Positions 53,550-63,501 of a stretch of DNA of 64,000 bases are shown here, one piece after another. This DNA comes from Chitinophaga cymbidii (lineage in GTDB: Bacteria; Bacteroidota; Bacteroidia; Chitinophagales; Chitinophagaceae), in NCBI RefSeq assembly GCF_007992715.1, contig NZ_BKAU01000006.1, forward strand, positions 124,001 to 188,000, written 5' to 3'. A program made the translations under genes and the position numbers. Each line of letters opens with the position of its first letter. Position 1 is the stretch's first letter. Under the pieces are notes generated by a model. It searched no databases. It saw nothing but the letters and a program-made list of their open reading frames with translations, and had not been told where the DNA came from.

Positions 53550-54878
53550 CGATTTTTTCCCGCCCAGAAAAGTTTGCTGCAGGCGTTTCAGTTCAGTCCA
53601 TCCGGACTGCCAGATCATCCCGAGCGGCACATCCAGATGTTTGCGCAGGATATAATGTCCCAGTATTACCGCGTATAACACATTTCCCACGATCGCAAAA
53701 GCCACCGCCCGGATATCAGGGAAAAGCCATACAAACCCCACTGCCAGGAATACATTCAGCACCGCTTTGGAAATGTTCTTGAAAAAATTGATGCCGGGCA
53801 TGCCCAGCATGTCCAGCGTAACGCCGTTGAACCGGTCGATCGGCCATAAGATCGCGCAGGCCAGCACGATCCGCACTACCGCCGAGGCGCCCAGGTATTC
53901 TTTACTTGCGAGGATCATGATCAGCGGCTCTGTTAACAGCAGCATGCCAATGATCGCGGGAACCACCAGCAGCGTCACGGTACCGGTGTACTTGCAATAA
54001 GCGGCCGCCACGGCTGCTTTGTCGCCCCGGTTCACTGCGGCGGACAACGTGGGCTGCGCGGTAGCTACAAAGCTGCGCAGCACTATCTCGATCACTTCTA
54101 TGAATTTCTGCGGGATGCTGAAAAGCGCTACCTGCGCCTGGCCAAGCATCGTAAGTATCACCATGTTATTGGTATAGCTGATCAGTGATGAAGACACATT
54201 GCTGCCAATGATCATCCTTCCGAAACGGTACAGTTCCAGCGCCTGCTGCCGGGTATGGAACGCAATGGACCGGATGCCCGTCCATCGCTTCAACATGCAA
54301 TACACACTGGCGATCACGAAGGAAGCGCTGTAAACGATCAGTACGTTACGCAAAGAAACCAGGTCCGTGATCCATAAAATGATGATCAGCAACAGGTAGG
54401 AGCCATTCTGCGCCACCCTGATCCATACGATTTTGTCAAACCGGTACTCCGCCTGCAATACCCAGGTCGCAAAATTCATCGGCAGGGAAAATAAAGTAAC
54501 CGCCCCGATCCAGGCGAGGAAAAGATGCCAGGTTTCGTCTACATACTGGTAAGCCGCGAAATACGCGATAGCGGAAAGAAAAATATAACCAACAGTGAGT
54601 ATCAATGAAATATACCAGCCCGCGCCGGCCACCTGCCGCGCTTTGATAACATCCACACCGGTGTAGAATTTAACAACGCCGGATTGCAACAACCCGGTCC
54701 GTACCTGGTCCAGGATGTTATAAGTGGTGATGAAAATAACCCATGCGCCGAAGTCCTCCAGCGAAAGAAGACGGACCAGCAGAGCGAAGGAAAGCACATT
54801 CAGGGAAGCGGTAACAAGGTTGCCTAACAATGAATGGAACTGCTTGCTCCTGAATACCGCTAAAAGCTTTGAAATCAT
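53535..54878 (-). CDS. Wzx-type oligosaccharide flippase
   Basis: 447 residues with about 12-14 membrane helices. The opening VTASLNVLSFALLVRLLSLEDFGAWV and the pattern of paired helices match the polysaccharide-synthesis flippase family (MOP superfamily). It would move lipid-linked repeat units to the periplasmic face for the Wzy-like polymerase at 43149-44588. It is on the reverse strand and overlaps the glycosyltransferase gene tail-to-tail by 15 bases. Upstream is a very AT-rich region shared with the divergent 1491-aa protein gene. Confidence 0.88.
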   Translation of the reverse strand: MISKLLAVFRSKQFHSLLGNLVTASLNVLSFALLVRLLSLEDFGAWVIFITTYNILDQVRTGLLQSGVVKFYTGVDVIKARQVAGAGWYISLILTVGYIFLSAIAYFAAYQYVDETWHLFLAWIGAVTLFSLPMNFATWVLQAEYRFDKIVWIRVAQNGSYLLLIIILWITDLVSLRNVLIVYSASFVIASVYCMLKRWTGIRSIAFHTRQQALELYRFGRMIIGSNVSSSLISYTNNMVILTMLGQAQVALFSIPQKFIEVIEIVLRSFVATAQPTLSAAVNRGDKAAVAAAYCKYTGTVTLLVVPAIIGMLLLTEPLIMILASKEYLGASAVVRIVLACAILWPIDRFNGVTLDMLGMPGINFFKNISKAVLNVFLAVGFVWLFPDIRAVAFAIVGNVLYAVILGHYILRKHLDVPLGMIWQSGWTELKRLQQTFLGGKKSSADA

Positions 54879-55181
54879 AGGCTTGCCGAAGAAAAAGACA
54901 CGCAGTTATCAATAATGTTATGTAATCCGGGCGCAAGTTATGTATTTATTAAGGAAAATTGATTTTCCTCAAAAAAAGTTATATTAATAATTGATTTTAT
55001 ATTGATTATACATTTAAAATATTTATACCTTATTTCGGATTTTAATATATATACATTTTTTTTCCTATTTATAATTAAAAAAAATTATTTTTAATGCAGA
55101 AAATTGATCGGTCCTATGCCTTAGTGACCCTGGCTTTGACCAGATAAGATACCATATAACGAAAAACCTTCGAAAATTGCA
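54879..55181. other. Very AT-rich divergent intergenic region
   Basis: 303 bases, mostly A and T between about 54940 and 55100, sharply different from the flanking genes. A small perfect hairpin GGAAAAT/ATTTTCC lies at 54953-54968. No exact TAnnTTTG box was found. It probably carries the promoters of the flippase and the 1491-aa protein gene. Confidence 0.5.
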
Positions 55182-58100
55182 ATGAAAGAAACCAGATTCA
55201 ATGATAATAGTGTAAAATGTACGCTTTGGATATTTGCACTGTTATTTAACTTCTTCACGGTACATGCGCAACAACATCAGGCGCAATCTCTTCCTACGGG
55301 AGGGACTTATAAGTTCACCAAGTTTACCGGCTATTATGTTTCCCTGCCAGCAATATATGCATCAGACGCGGACAAAAAGTTTCCGTTGATCATTTCACTG
55401 CATGGCGTGGGGGAGCTGGCCGGAGCGAACGCAACGCAGCTGACCGATGTAGTGCTGAAAAATGGTGTTCCCCGTGTTATAAAAGATGGTAAATTTCCTG
55501 CTTCCTTTACTGTAAAAGGCAAGGAATATTCCTTTATAGTGGTAACGCCGCAGTTCAAGGAATGGCCAAGCGCCAATGATGTGTATGCATTGCTGGACTA
55601 CGTTAAAACTGCCTACCGCATTGATGAAAGCCGGTGTTATCTCACCGGTCTGAGCATGGGGGGAGGAGTAGCATGGAATACGGTTTCCCAGGTAGTAGAC
55701 AGAGCGAAGGGGTTCGCCGGTGCGGTGATCGTGTGCGGTGCTTACTACGATGCTTCCAAAACACAGCTGCCCGTTAACCTGGCTTCCATCAACATGCCGG
55801 TATGGGCTACCCATAATGAGGGAGATGGTACGGTGACGGTCAATAACTCGAAGAACTGGGTACGCGATATCAATGCCGTAGTGCCTGCTCCCAATCCGCT
55901 GGCGAAGCTGACCATCTTCCCGGTGTCTGGCCATGACGCATGGACGAAAACTTCCGATCCGAATTTCAGGGATGAGGAAACCGGCCTGAACATGTACGAA
56001 TGGTTCCTGCAGTATTACCGGAAAACTGACGGCACGCTCGCCTTTACAGACGGAGAAACCTCCACACCACCGCCAACGCCGCCGGTCAGCACCAATAAAC
56101 GCATCACGGTGCCTGTTACGGACGGACGCAGAATGTACTACGATAACGTGATGACGGCGCTGAACGTTCAACCCGGTGATACCCTGTGCATCCCCGCCGG
56201 CGATTACGATTTCATCCGCTTCGCGAAGATCGCGGGAACGGCGGAAAAACCGGTCATTATAAAAAACTGTGGTGGCCTGGTGCGGTTGGGTGTAAACAGT
56301 ACCACCACCATTGCGGCATTCATCCTCTCTGATTGCAAGTATTTCAAGATTGAAGGTGACGGGCAGCCCGGATTGAAGTACGGTTTTGATATCAACGGCA
56401 CCAATAAAGACGGCATCAAAATGTATGGCATGATCTTCAGCGCGGGGTCTACCGATTTTGATGTGCATCACGCCTACGTTCACGACGCGAGCATGTTCGT
56501 GCAGGCAAAGACCCTGCAGAACTGCGATCACCCGGAATGGCTGGACGGCGCCTTTACCATGAAAAACGTAAAGATCCACGACCTGCTGTGCAGAAGGGCC
56601 GCATGGGAAGGTTTTTATATCGGCAACTCGCACTACCTCTGGGATGCCGGCAATTGCACCGGCATGAAATCCCACCTCGTGGAAAACCTGCAGGTGTATA
56701 ACAACGACATGGCGGACATGGGTTGGGACGCCATCCAGATCGCGATGGCAAGGAACGGGGAGAACCTGGTACATAACAACCTTATCCATAATTACGGCCT
56801 CGCCCGTAACAGTGCGCAGGGCTATGGTATCCTGTGCGGCGGCGGCAGCAAGCTGAAGATCTATAACAACAATATTTCCAAAGGGTATAACTCCGGCATC
56901 GAGATATTCGGTTCCGGCGTCAGCCATGTGTACAACAACGTTATCAGCGATATCGTTTACGAAGGCATCAATGTGGCGGACAAGCTGCTGTTCGACCCTG
57001 CTACCGCGTATATCTATAATAATACCATCAGCAACACCGGCAAGAACGGCATCAAGATCTATGCTGACCTTACCACGGTAGGGCATAAGCTTTACAATAA
57101 TATCGTGATCGCGGAAGGTACGCAATGGGATGTTCCGCAGGAAGGGTATTATGTGAAGGGCACCAACCAGATACTTTTTGATTTTGCGAATAACCTCAGT
57201 TATAAAACTTCATCCGGCGCAGGCTTTCTGTATCCGGAAGGCGGCAACTTCCGGCTGAAGCAGGGCTCGCCTGCCATCAATGCCGGCCGCAGTATGAGCG
57301 ACCTGGGACTGACCAAAGACCACGACGGCAATACTCGCCCGGTAGACGGTGCATATGACGCAGGCGCCTTTGAATATGCCGGCGCGGCAAATATTGCACC
57401 GGTAGCAGTAGCAGGTGAGGATACAATATTAACGCCGCCAATACCCAGCGTAGTGCTGGACGGCAGCGCATCCCTCGATGCGGACGGCACTATCGCCAGT
57501 TATAGCTGGACTAAAGTGGGTGGCCCCGCCCAGGGTACTATCAGCCAGGCTACCAGCGCTAAAGCAACAGCAAGCGGCCTGGTGACCGGCGCTTATGTTT
57601 TTGAATTGAAAGTAACGGATAATAATGGCCTGACAGGTACAGACCGGGTTTCGGTGAATGTACTGGCCGCTGCCAACAAAGTACCGGTATTGTCACTGGG
57701 AAATAGCATCACTGTAAGGCTTCCTTCCAGCGCTACCACATTATCTTCCTCCAACTCTTATGACCCGGACGGCGTTATTGTGGAATACCTGTGGGAGAAG
57801 ATCAGCGGCCCTTCCTCCGGCGCCATCGACCTGGCTAACTCCAGCGTGACCGCGGTGAGCGGTCTTACGGAAGGCGTTTATGTATTCCAGCTTACCGCTA
57901 CAGATGATGCCGGCGGTAAAGTTACCGGCACGGTAACCGTAACGGTAGTAGGAGATGGTCCCGTGAACGAGAACCCGGTAGCGAACGCCGGGAGCGATAA
58001 AACCATCACCTTGCCGGCCAACGAAGTGGAGCTGGACGGCTCTGCATCCAGCGATCCGGACGGCAGCATTGAAACTTACGCCTGGCGCAAGGTGAGCGGC

Positions 58101-59657
58101 CCCGCGGCGGAAATAGAGAACAGTGATGCCGTGAGAATAAGTGTTACCGGATTGGTGGAAGGTGTGTATGAATTTGAACTGAAAGTAACGGACAACCAGG
58201 GCGCCACCGCTACCGACGTAGTGAAAGTCACCGTCAAATCCTCCAACAAAACGCCTGTCGCAAACGCCGGCGCGGACGTGACTATCACGTTGCCGGACAA
58301 TACCGTTACCCTGAACGCATCCGCTTCAACGGATGCGGACGGCACCATTATAGCTTATGCCTGGCGCAAGGTAAGCGGTCCGGCTGCGGTGATAGTGAGC
58401 GCTGCCGCGATGAAAACGAATATCACCGGCCTGGTGGAAGGCGTATATGAATTTGAAGTAAAAGTAACGGACGATAAAAGTGCTACGGCCGTTGACGTAG
58501 TAAAGATAACTGTGCTGCCGGCTACCAACAGGCTCCCCGTAGCTGACGCCGGCAAAAATGTGACGATCATGCTGCCGGATAATACCGCCAACCTGGATGG
58601 CAGCAATTCCAGTGATCCCGATGGCAACATTGTTACCTATGCCTGGCGCAAGGTAAGCGGCCCCGCAGGAGGTAATATCTCCGACGCGGCGAAAGCAGCC
58701 ACCACGGCTACTGGTTTGCAGGCAGGCACCTATGTATTTGCGCTGACTGTTACAGATGATGACGGCGCTACCGCGTCTGCCCAGGTGCAGGTAGTAGTGC
58801 AGGATGTGCCGAACCAGCTTCCGGTGGCAGCGGCCGGCGAAGATCAGACGATCACATTACCAACGGCCACGGTTACCCTGAACGGTTCCGCGTCCAGCGA
58901 CCCGGACGGGCAGATTTCGGCCTACCTGTGGCAAAGGATTTCGGGGCCTTCCAATGTTACTTTTTCCGCGGCTGATGCTGCTGTTAATACAGCGTCCGGC
59001 CTGCAGGAAGGCGTGTATGTGTTCCAGTTAACTGTTACGGATAACAAGCAGGGTACGCATTCCGACCGGGTGACCATTACGGTGCAGCCTGAGCCGGTGC
59101 AAAACCGCCCCCCGGTTGCCGCCATACAAGGCCCGGCGGAGATCGAGCTGCCGGTAGATTACCTGCTGGCGGACGGAAGCAGTTCTCATGGAGTGGACAA
59201 CGATATTGTTTCCTATACCTGGGTACAGATCAGCGGTCCTGCTACCGCCACTATCGTAAACCCTGCGCAGAAATCCACCCACATCATCAATATTATCACA
59301 CCGGGTGAATATGTTTTTGAACTGACGGTAAAGGATGAAGCCGGCCTGACCAGTACCGCCCGACACACTGTAACGGTGCTGGAATCCGCAAACAAGGAAG
59401 ATTCTGTACGGGTTTACCCGGTGCCGGCCACCAGCTTCTTTTACATTGATATAAACTTCACTGTTGCGGATACTAACCTGGTGCTTTACCTCTACAGCAT
59501 TCAGGGAAAGATCGTGAAAGAATTACGGCTGCCGCAAAGCGGGCCGCTGCGGCAGATGGTGAACATCGACGGATTGCCGAACGGATATTACGTTGTTGAA
59601 GTCAAAGGAAACAAGGGATACCGCTGGTCTGAAAAGATCGTGAAAATGGAGAATTAG
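55182..59657 (+). CDS. Secreted esterase / beta-helix / PKD-repeat protein with T9SS tail
   Basis: 1491 residues. Signal peptide (LWIFALLFNFFTVHA). Domains: alpha/beta-hydrolase (about 40-285) with HGVGE oxyanion loop, nucleophile Ser158 in TGLSMGGGVAWN and His in PVSGHDAW; a right-handed parallel beta-helix (about 305-735) with repeated N-rich turns such as KIYNNNISKGYNSGIEIFGSG; seven PKD/REJ-like repeats of about 95 residues (about 738-1403); and a C-terminal T9SS sorting domain (VRVYPVPATSFFYIDI to the end). Beta-helix domains often bind or cleave polysaccharide. The esterase is homologous to the 260-aa enzyme at 41639. Cell-surface or extracellular; substrate unknown. Confidence 0.88.
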   Translation: MKETRFNDNSVKCTLWIFALLFNFFTVHAQQHQAQSLPTGGTYKFTKFTGYYVSLPAIYASDADKKFPLIISLHGVGELAGANATQLTDVVLKNGVPRVIKDGKFPASFTVKGKEYSFIVVTPQFKEWPSANDVYALLDYVKTAYRIDESRCYLTGLSMGGGVAWNTVSQVVDRAKGFAGAVIVCGAYYDASKTQLPVNLASINMPVWATHNEGDGTVTVNNSKNWVRDINAVVPAPNPLAKLTIFPVSGHDAWTKTSDPNFRDEETGLNMYEWFLQYYRKTDGTLAFTDGETSTPPPTPPVSTNKRITVPVTDGRRMYYDNVMTALNVQPGDTLCIPAGDYDFIRFAKIAGTAEKPVIIKNCGGLVRLGVNSTTTIAAFILSDCKYFKIEGDGQPGLKYGFDINGTNKDGIKMYGMIFSAGSTDFDVHHAYVHDASMFVQAKTLQNCDHPEWLDGAFTMKNVKIHDLLCRRAAWEGFYIGNSHYLWDAGNCTGMKSHLVENLQVYNNDMADMGWDAIQIAMARNGENLVHNNLIHNYGLARNSAQGYGILCGGGSKLKIYNNNISKGYNSGIEIFGSGVSHVYNNVISDIVYEGINVADKLLFDPATAYIYNNTISNTGKNGIKIYADLTTVGHKLYNNIVIAEGTQWDVPQEGYYVKGTNQILFDFANNLSYKTSSGAGFLYPEGGNFRLKQGSPAINAGRSMSDLGLTKDHDGNTRPVDGAYDAGAFEYAGAANIAPVAVAGEDTILTPPIPSVVLDGSASLDADGTIASYSWTKVGGPAQGTISQATSAKATASGLVTGAYVFELKVTDNNGLTGTDRVSVNVLAAANKVPVLSLGNSITVRLPSSATTLSSSNSYDPDGVIVEYLWEKISGPSSGAIDLANSSVTAVSGLTEGVYVFQLTATDDAGGKVTGTVTVTVVGDGPVNENPVANAGSDKTITLPANEVELDGSASSDPDGSIETYAWRKVSGPAAEIENSDAVRISVTGLVEGVYEFELKVTDNQGATATDVVKVTVKSSNKTPVANAGADVTITLPDNTVTLNASASTDADGTIIAYAWRKVSGPAAVIVSAAAMKTNITGLVEGVYEFEVKVTDDKSATAVDVVKITVLPATNRLPVADAGKNVTIMLPDNTANLDGSNSSDPDGNIVTYAWRKVSGPAGGNISDAAKAATTATGLQAGTYVFALTVTDDDGATASAQVQVVVQDVPNQLPVAAAGEDQTITLPTATVTLNGSASSDPDGQISAYLWQRISGPSNVTFSAADAAVNTASGLQEGVYVFQLTVTDNKQGTHSDRVTITVQPEPVQNRPPVAAIQGPAEIELPVDYLLADGSSSHGVDNDIVSYTWVQISGPATATIVNPAQKSTHIINIITPGEYVFELTVKDEAGLTSTARHTVTVLESANKEDSVRVYPVPATSFFYIDINFTVADTNLVLYLYSIQGKIVKELRLPQSGPLRQMVNIDGLPNGYYVVEVKGNKGYRWSEKIVKMEN
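57391..59391 (+). repeat. Tandem PKD/REJ repeats, near-identical at DNA level
   Basis: Seven coding repeats of about 280-290 bases. Neighbouring copies share near-identical stretches, for example TATGCCTGGCGCAAGGTAAG at about 58357 and 58637 with close variants near 58078. Such repeats can recombine and change copy number. Confidence 0.75.
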
Positions 59658-59662
59658 CCTGA

Positions 59663-60277
59663 TCAGGCTTTTTCCCAGGCGCCGGAGGCCGCATTGTACC
59701 GTTTGATAATACGGGCGGGGTTTCCTGCCGCGATACTATAAGGCGGAACGTCTTTCGTTACAACGCTGCCGCCGGCTATCACCGAATGTTTGCCGATCGT
59801 TACGCCGACGGTGACCACACAGTTGGCGCCAATCCAGCAATCATCTTCTATTGTGATTTCTCCCGTGGTGCAGGGTTGCTGTGAAATGGGAATGTCAGGA
59901 TGCTGATACCCATGGTTAAGGCCGGATATCACTACGTTCTGCGCTATGATTACATTGTTGCCGATGCGCACCGGCCCGATGAGGACATTGCCAAGTCCCA
60001 CCCGTACCCGCTCTCCGATGAATACGCCTCCCATGCCGTTATTGACCGTAGAAAAATCTTCGATAGTGGAGTAACTGCCCAATACAAAGGGATTGAACGG
60101 CAGTACGTCCATCCGTGTTCTGCGGCGGATCAGTGATCCTTTTCCTTTTTTATGAAAGAACGGGTTGACCAGCCAGCGTACCCAGGTGCGGGGGCGCGCC
60201 TGGTTGGGCGGTGTCAGCATTTTTAATGCCAGTGCTTTTAAGCGGGGATTTTGCTTGATGCTTTCTTTCAGGCTCAT
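59663..60277 (-). CDS. Hexapeptide-repeat O-acetyltransferase
   Basis: 204 residues. Left-handed beta-helix repeats (IGERVRVGLGNVLIGPVRIG, IEDDCWIGANCVVTVGVTIG) and the catalytic-His stretch VVISGLNHGYQHPDIP mark the LacA/WcaF/Maa family, which use acetyl-CoA to acetylate sugars. PPYSIAAGNPARIIKR is the conserved end. Its start overlaps the preceding glycosyltransferase stop (ATGA at 60274-60277). A third acetyl/acyl transferase for this locus, but a cytoplasmic one acting on lipid-linked precursors or sugar donors. Confidence 0.88.
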   Translation of the reverse strand: MSLKESIKQNPRLKALALKMLTPPNQARPRTWVRWLVNPFFHKKGKGSLIRRRTRMDVLPFNPFVLGSYSTIEDFSTVNNGMGGVFIGERVRVGLGNVLIGPVRIGNNVIIAQNVVISGLNHGYQHPDIPISQQPCTTGEITIEDDCWIGANCVVTVGVTIGKHSVIAGGSVVTKDVPPYSIAAGNPARIIKRYNAASGAWEKA

Positions 60278-61473
60278 ACAGATTCAAATGATTGGACAGC
60301 TTTATAGATTTCGTTGACAGAGTTCTCCCAGGTATGGGTACGCGCGAATGCAATACGGGACGCCTGCCGCGAGGGTGTGTTTTCCTGCAATGCTTTTTCA
60401 ATAAGCGGCACATAGCCTGCCGGCCGTTCCGCCAGGTACACATAATCCGCGAACAGGCTCATGGTCTTGGTTTGCGTTGCCACCACCGGTTTACCCATGG
60501 CAAGGTATTCATCTATCTTCAGCGGATAGTTGCCAACGGTCACCGGGTTTACCAGCTGCGGGTTCAGGCATACGTCAAAGGCCTGGATATAGGAGGGAAG
60601 CGTATTTACCTCCTTCCTGCCGAGGAAATGCACGTTTGCCATTGTATGCAGCGCGCTGCTGCGGAACGCTTCGTCTTCCGGCCCCACCAGCACAATATTC
60701 CAGGAAGGCCGCTCCTTTGCGATCGTTTCCAGTACCGAAATATCCAGCCGCAGGCTGTTCAGCGAACCCACATACCCGATCAGAGGCCGCGTAAGCCCGT
60801 TCAGGTCCGCCGGCAGGTCATGCCGGTCGTCCGCATTAAAAAGCCGGAGGTCGCAACCTTGCCCCACATAATGGCTACGCGGATTGTAGGTCTTCAGCAT
60901 ATCCGTAAGGTATAGCGAGTTGGCAACGGCCACATCCGCGTTCGCAATATGCCGCGGCTCGAGTGTTTGGCCATGCCTGCGCCAGTAGTCCACCCCAAGC
61001 AGGTAATCCCTGCTGTAATAGACGTATACAGCCGGTTTCAGGAGAGATTTGAGATAGTACCCGCGGAACATATCATTGTCGTTGAAAATGATCACGTTCC
61101 TGAAATCCAATTCCTGTATGGCTTTGGCGATGCTGTCCGCGAATTTTTTATTGTTCCGCCGGTTCAGCAGCGAAAACAGCGGTGTAAAAGGTATCCAGTT
61201 GATGGATTCCAGCACACTGTCAGGGTAATAATTCCAGAAATTATCCTGCACTTTCACCAGGGCCGGCTGTTCCCCTTTGTTGGCGGCGATATGATACGCC
61301 ACGGCAGGGTCCTGCGCCGCCCGCAGGATCGTGTTCCTGTCCAGCGGCGCATTCACATACAACACTCGGTTATGTTTCGAAAATTCCAACGCTATATTCT
61401 TGCAATTACTGCCGATCTTTGTGTACCAGGGCTGAAGCCCGATGACGATAATATCTCTGTTTTCCATGACCAT
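60274..61473 (-). CDS. Glycosyltransferase, GT-B fold (family 1/4)
   Basis: 399 residues; an alternative ATG two codons later is equally possible. Opening DIIVIGLQPWYTKIGSNCKN, then NADVAVANSLYLTDML, LIGYVGSLNSLRLDIS and a donor site IDEYLAMGKPVVATQTKTM place it in the GT-B class, close to enzymes annotated as teichuronic-acid or exopolysaccharide glycosyltransferases. It is coupled to the acetyltransferase and faces away from the GNAT-nitrilase gene. Its role is likely a branch or terminal sugar of the same polymer. Confidence 0.82.
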   Translation of the reverse strand: MVMENRDIIVIGLQPWYTKIGSNCKNIALEFSKHNRVLYVNAPLDRNTILRAAQDPAVAYHIAANKGEQPALVKVQDNFWNYYPDSVLESINWIPFTPLFSLLNRRNNKKFADSIAKAIQELDFRNVIIFNDNDMFRGYYLKSLLKPAVYVYYSRDYLLGVDYWRRHGQTLEPRHIANADVAVANSLYLTDMLKTYNPRSHYVGQGCDLRLFNADDRHDLPADLNGLTRPLIGYVGSLNSLRLDISVLETIAKERPSWNIVLVGPEDEAFRSSALHTMANVHFLGRKEVNTLPSYIQAFDVCLNPQLVNPVTVGNYPLKIDEYLAMGKPVVATQTKTMSLFADYVYLAERPAGYVPLIEKALQENTPSRQASRIAFARTHTWENSVNEIYKAVQSFESV

Positions 61474-61552
61474 ATTGGGGATATTGATGCAGGGATTTTA
61501 ATGAAAGGCGAAAATACTATAACTTTCCCTTTGCATCAACTTTTGTAGACAC

Positions 61553-63073
61553 ATGGCAGAAGAAACGATCGAAGTCCGCCACCTCACCGAAAAGGATTAT
61601 AAAGACCTGAAAGAATCCATGGTCTCTGCATATGCGGACATGCAGGGAAGCTACTGGCGCGAAGGCACCATCCAGCGGCTGATAGACCTGTTCCCCGAAG
61701 GACAGATAGCCGTTACCGTGAACGGAAAAGTGGTAGGATGCGCACTGGCCATCATCGTGGATTATGAGAAATTCGGCGATGACCATACTTACGAGCAGAT
61801 CACCGGCTACTATACATTCAACACCCATAACCCCAAAGGGGACACGTTGTACGGCATAGAGGTGTTCGTGAACCCCGACTACCGTGGCAAGCGCCTCGCC
61901 CGCAGGTTGTATGACGCGCGGAAGGCTTTGTGCGAAAACCTCAACCTCGAAGGCATCGTGGCCGGCGGCCGCATTCCGAATTATGAAAAGTATGCGGACA
62001 AAATGTCGCCGCGCGAATACATCGAAAAGGTGCATGACAAGGAGATCTACGATCCCACGCTCACCTTCCAGTTTTCCAATGACTTTATCGTAAAGAAGGT
62101 CTTGCGTAACTACCTGCCGAACGATGCCGCCAGTAAGGGTTTTGCGACACTGCTGCAATGGTTCAATATTTATTATGAAAAGGACAGGGATACCATCCGT
62201 TATAATAAATCCACCGTCAGGATCGGATTGGTGCAATGGCAGATGCGTACGTACAGCGGGATGGCCGGCCTGCTGCAGCAGGTGGAGTTTTTTGTGGATG
62301 CCGTTAGCGACTATGAAGCGGACTTCGTTGTTTTTCCAGAGTTCTTCAACGCGCCGCTGATGCTGGAATTCAACCAGCTGGACCCCGCCGCCGCCATACG
62401 CGGCCTGGCGAAATATACCGAGCAGCTGCGCGAGGAATTTTCCCGTTTTGCCGTTTCCTACAATGTGAACATCATCACCGGCAGCATGCCGATCGTGATA
62501 GATGAACAGCTCTATAACATCAGCTACCTTTGCCGCCGGGACGGTACCTGGGACCACTATACGAAAATCCATCCCACGCCGAGCGAAGTATACTCCTGGG
62601 GCATGAAAGGAGGCAGCGATATTCGTGTGTTCGATACCGATTGCGGCAAGATCGGCATACAGGTTTGCTATGATGTGGAGTTCCCCGAGCTTTCGCGGCT
62701 TCAGGCGCAGCAGGGCATGCAGATATTGTTCGTGCCGTTCCTCACGGATACGCAGAACGGCTACAACCGGGTGCGCTTCTGCGCGCAGGCCCGCGCCATC
62801 GAGAACGAGTGTTACGTAGCCATCGCCGGATGCGTAGGCAATCTGCCCCGTGTGAACAATATGGACCTGCAATATGCGCAGTCCGCCGTGCTCACGCCTT
62901 CCGATTTTGCCTTCCCGGTAACGGGCATCAAGGCAGACGCCACACCTAATACGGAAATGATCGTGGTAGCCGATGTGGACCTCGTGCTGCTGAAAGAGCT
63001 GCATGCCTTTGGCAGCGTGCAGACGCTGAAAGACATGCGCCATGACCTTTATGAAGTTAAATTGAAGAAATAA
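61553..63073 (+). CDS. GNAT acetyltransferase fused to a carbon-nitrogen hydrolase
   Basis: 506 residues. Residues 1-210 are a GNAT domain (VGCALAIIVDY; acetyl-CoA loop VNPDYRGKRLARRLYDARK). Residues about 222-500 are a nitrilase-family amidase with the catalytic triad Glu263 (VFPEFFNAP), Lys338 (HYTKIHPTPSE) and Cys372 (GIQVCYDVEFPEL), and the fold line RVRFCAQARAIENECYV. The two-domain form is known in Bacteroidota; substrates are undefined, possibly making and breaking an N-acyl amide. A DUF77-type gene follows after 6 bases. Confidence 0.9.
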   Translation: MAEETIEVRHLTEKDYKDLKESMVSAYADMQGSYWREGTIQRLIDLFPEGQIAVTVNGKVVGCALAIIVDYEKFGDDHTYEQITGYYTFNTHNPKGDTLYGIEVFVNPDYRGKRLARRLYDARKALCENLNLEGIVAGGRIPNYEKYADKMSPREYIEKVHDKEIYDPTLTFQFSNDFIVKKVLRNYLPNDAASKGFATLLQWFNIYYEKDRDTIRYNKSTVRIGLVQWQMRTYSGMAGLLQQVEFFVDAVSDYEADFVVFPEFFNAPLMLEFNQLDPAAAIRGLAKYTEQLREEFSRFAVSYNVNIITGSMPIVIDEQLYNISYLCRRDGTWDHYTKIHPTPSEVYSWGMKGGSDIRVFDTDCGKIGIQVCYDVEFPELSRLQAQQGMQILFVPFLTDTQNGYNRVRFCAQARAIENECYVAIAGCVGNLPRVNNMDLQYAQSAVLTPSDFAFPVTGIKADATPNTEMIVVADVDLVLLKELHAFGSVQTLKDMRHDLYEVKLKK

Positions 63074-63079
63074 CAGAAC

Positions 63080-63388
63080 ATGCATCAACATATCATCAAT
63101 CTGGCATTGCAGATCGTGCCGCAGGTAGCATCAGACAGGGCTTATGCCGTAGTAGACGAAGCCATTGCCGTCATTCATAATTCGGGCGTGAAATACCGGG
63201 TTTGTCCGTTTGAAACAGTGATGGAAGGAACGTATGACGAATTGATGGAAGTAGTAAAAAAAACGCAGGAAGTTTGCCTGCAGGCAGGCGCGGAGCAGAT
63301 ACTCGTCTACATTAAAATGCAGATAAGGAAAAACAGCGATGTAACGATGGAAGAAAAGGTAGCGAAGTACGACGCGCGACAATCTTGA
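63080..63388 (+). CDS. MTH1187/DUF77 thiamine-binding-type small protein
   Basis: 102 residues. The ferredoxin-like fold is suggested by the repeat ALQIVPQ at the start and VCPFETVMEGTYDELMEVVKKTQEVC in the middle, matching the MTH1187 (DUF77, YkoF-like) family. Members bind thiamine or HMP and often stand next to thiamine transport genes. Here it follows a GNAT-nitrilase gene by 6 bases and is probably cotranscribed with it, not with a thiamine gene. Ligand is inferred from the family only. Confidence 0.82.
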   Translation: MHQHIINLALQIVPQVASDRAYAVVDEAIAVIHNSGVKYRVCPFETVMEGTYDELMEVVKKTQEVCLQAGAEQILVYIKMQIRKNSDVTMEEKVAKYDARQS

Positions 63389-63501
63389 GCGGAGTAGCCG
63401 TTACTGGTGTGGAATAATATAGTGCTAGATTGTACGGTACAGATGCGTTAAATTAAGGCTGAAACCTCGATTACGCAACCAAAGTATCTAAATCTTCGCA
63501 C

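Noticed and set aside
55395..57125. Long reverse ORF inside the 1491-aa protein gene
   Set aside because: Shadow frame; the forward strand encodes recognisable esterase and beta-helix domains.
57391..59391. Possible CRISPR-like repeat array
   Set aside because: The repeats are long, in frame and encode PKD domains, with no short spacers.
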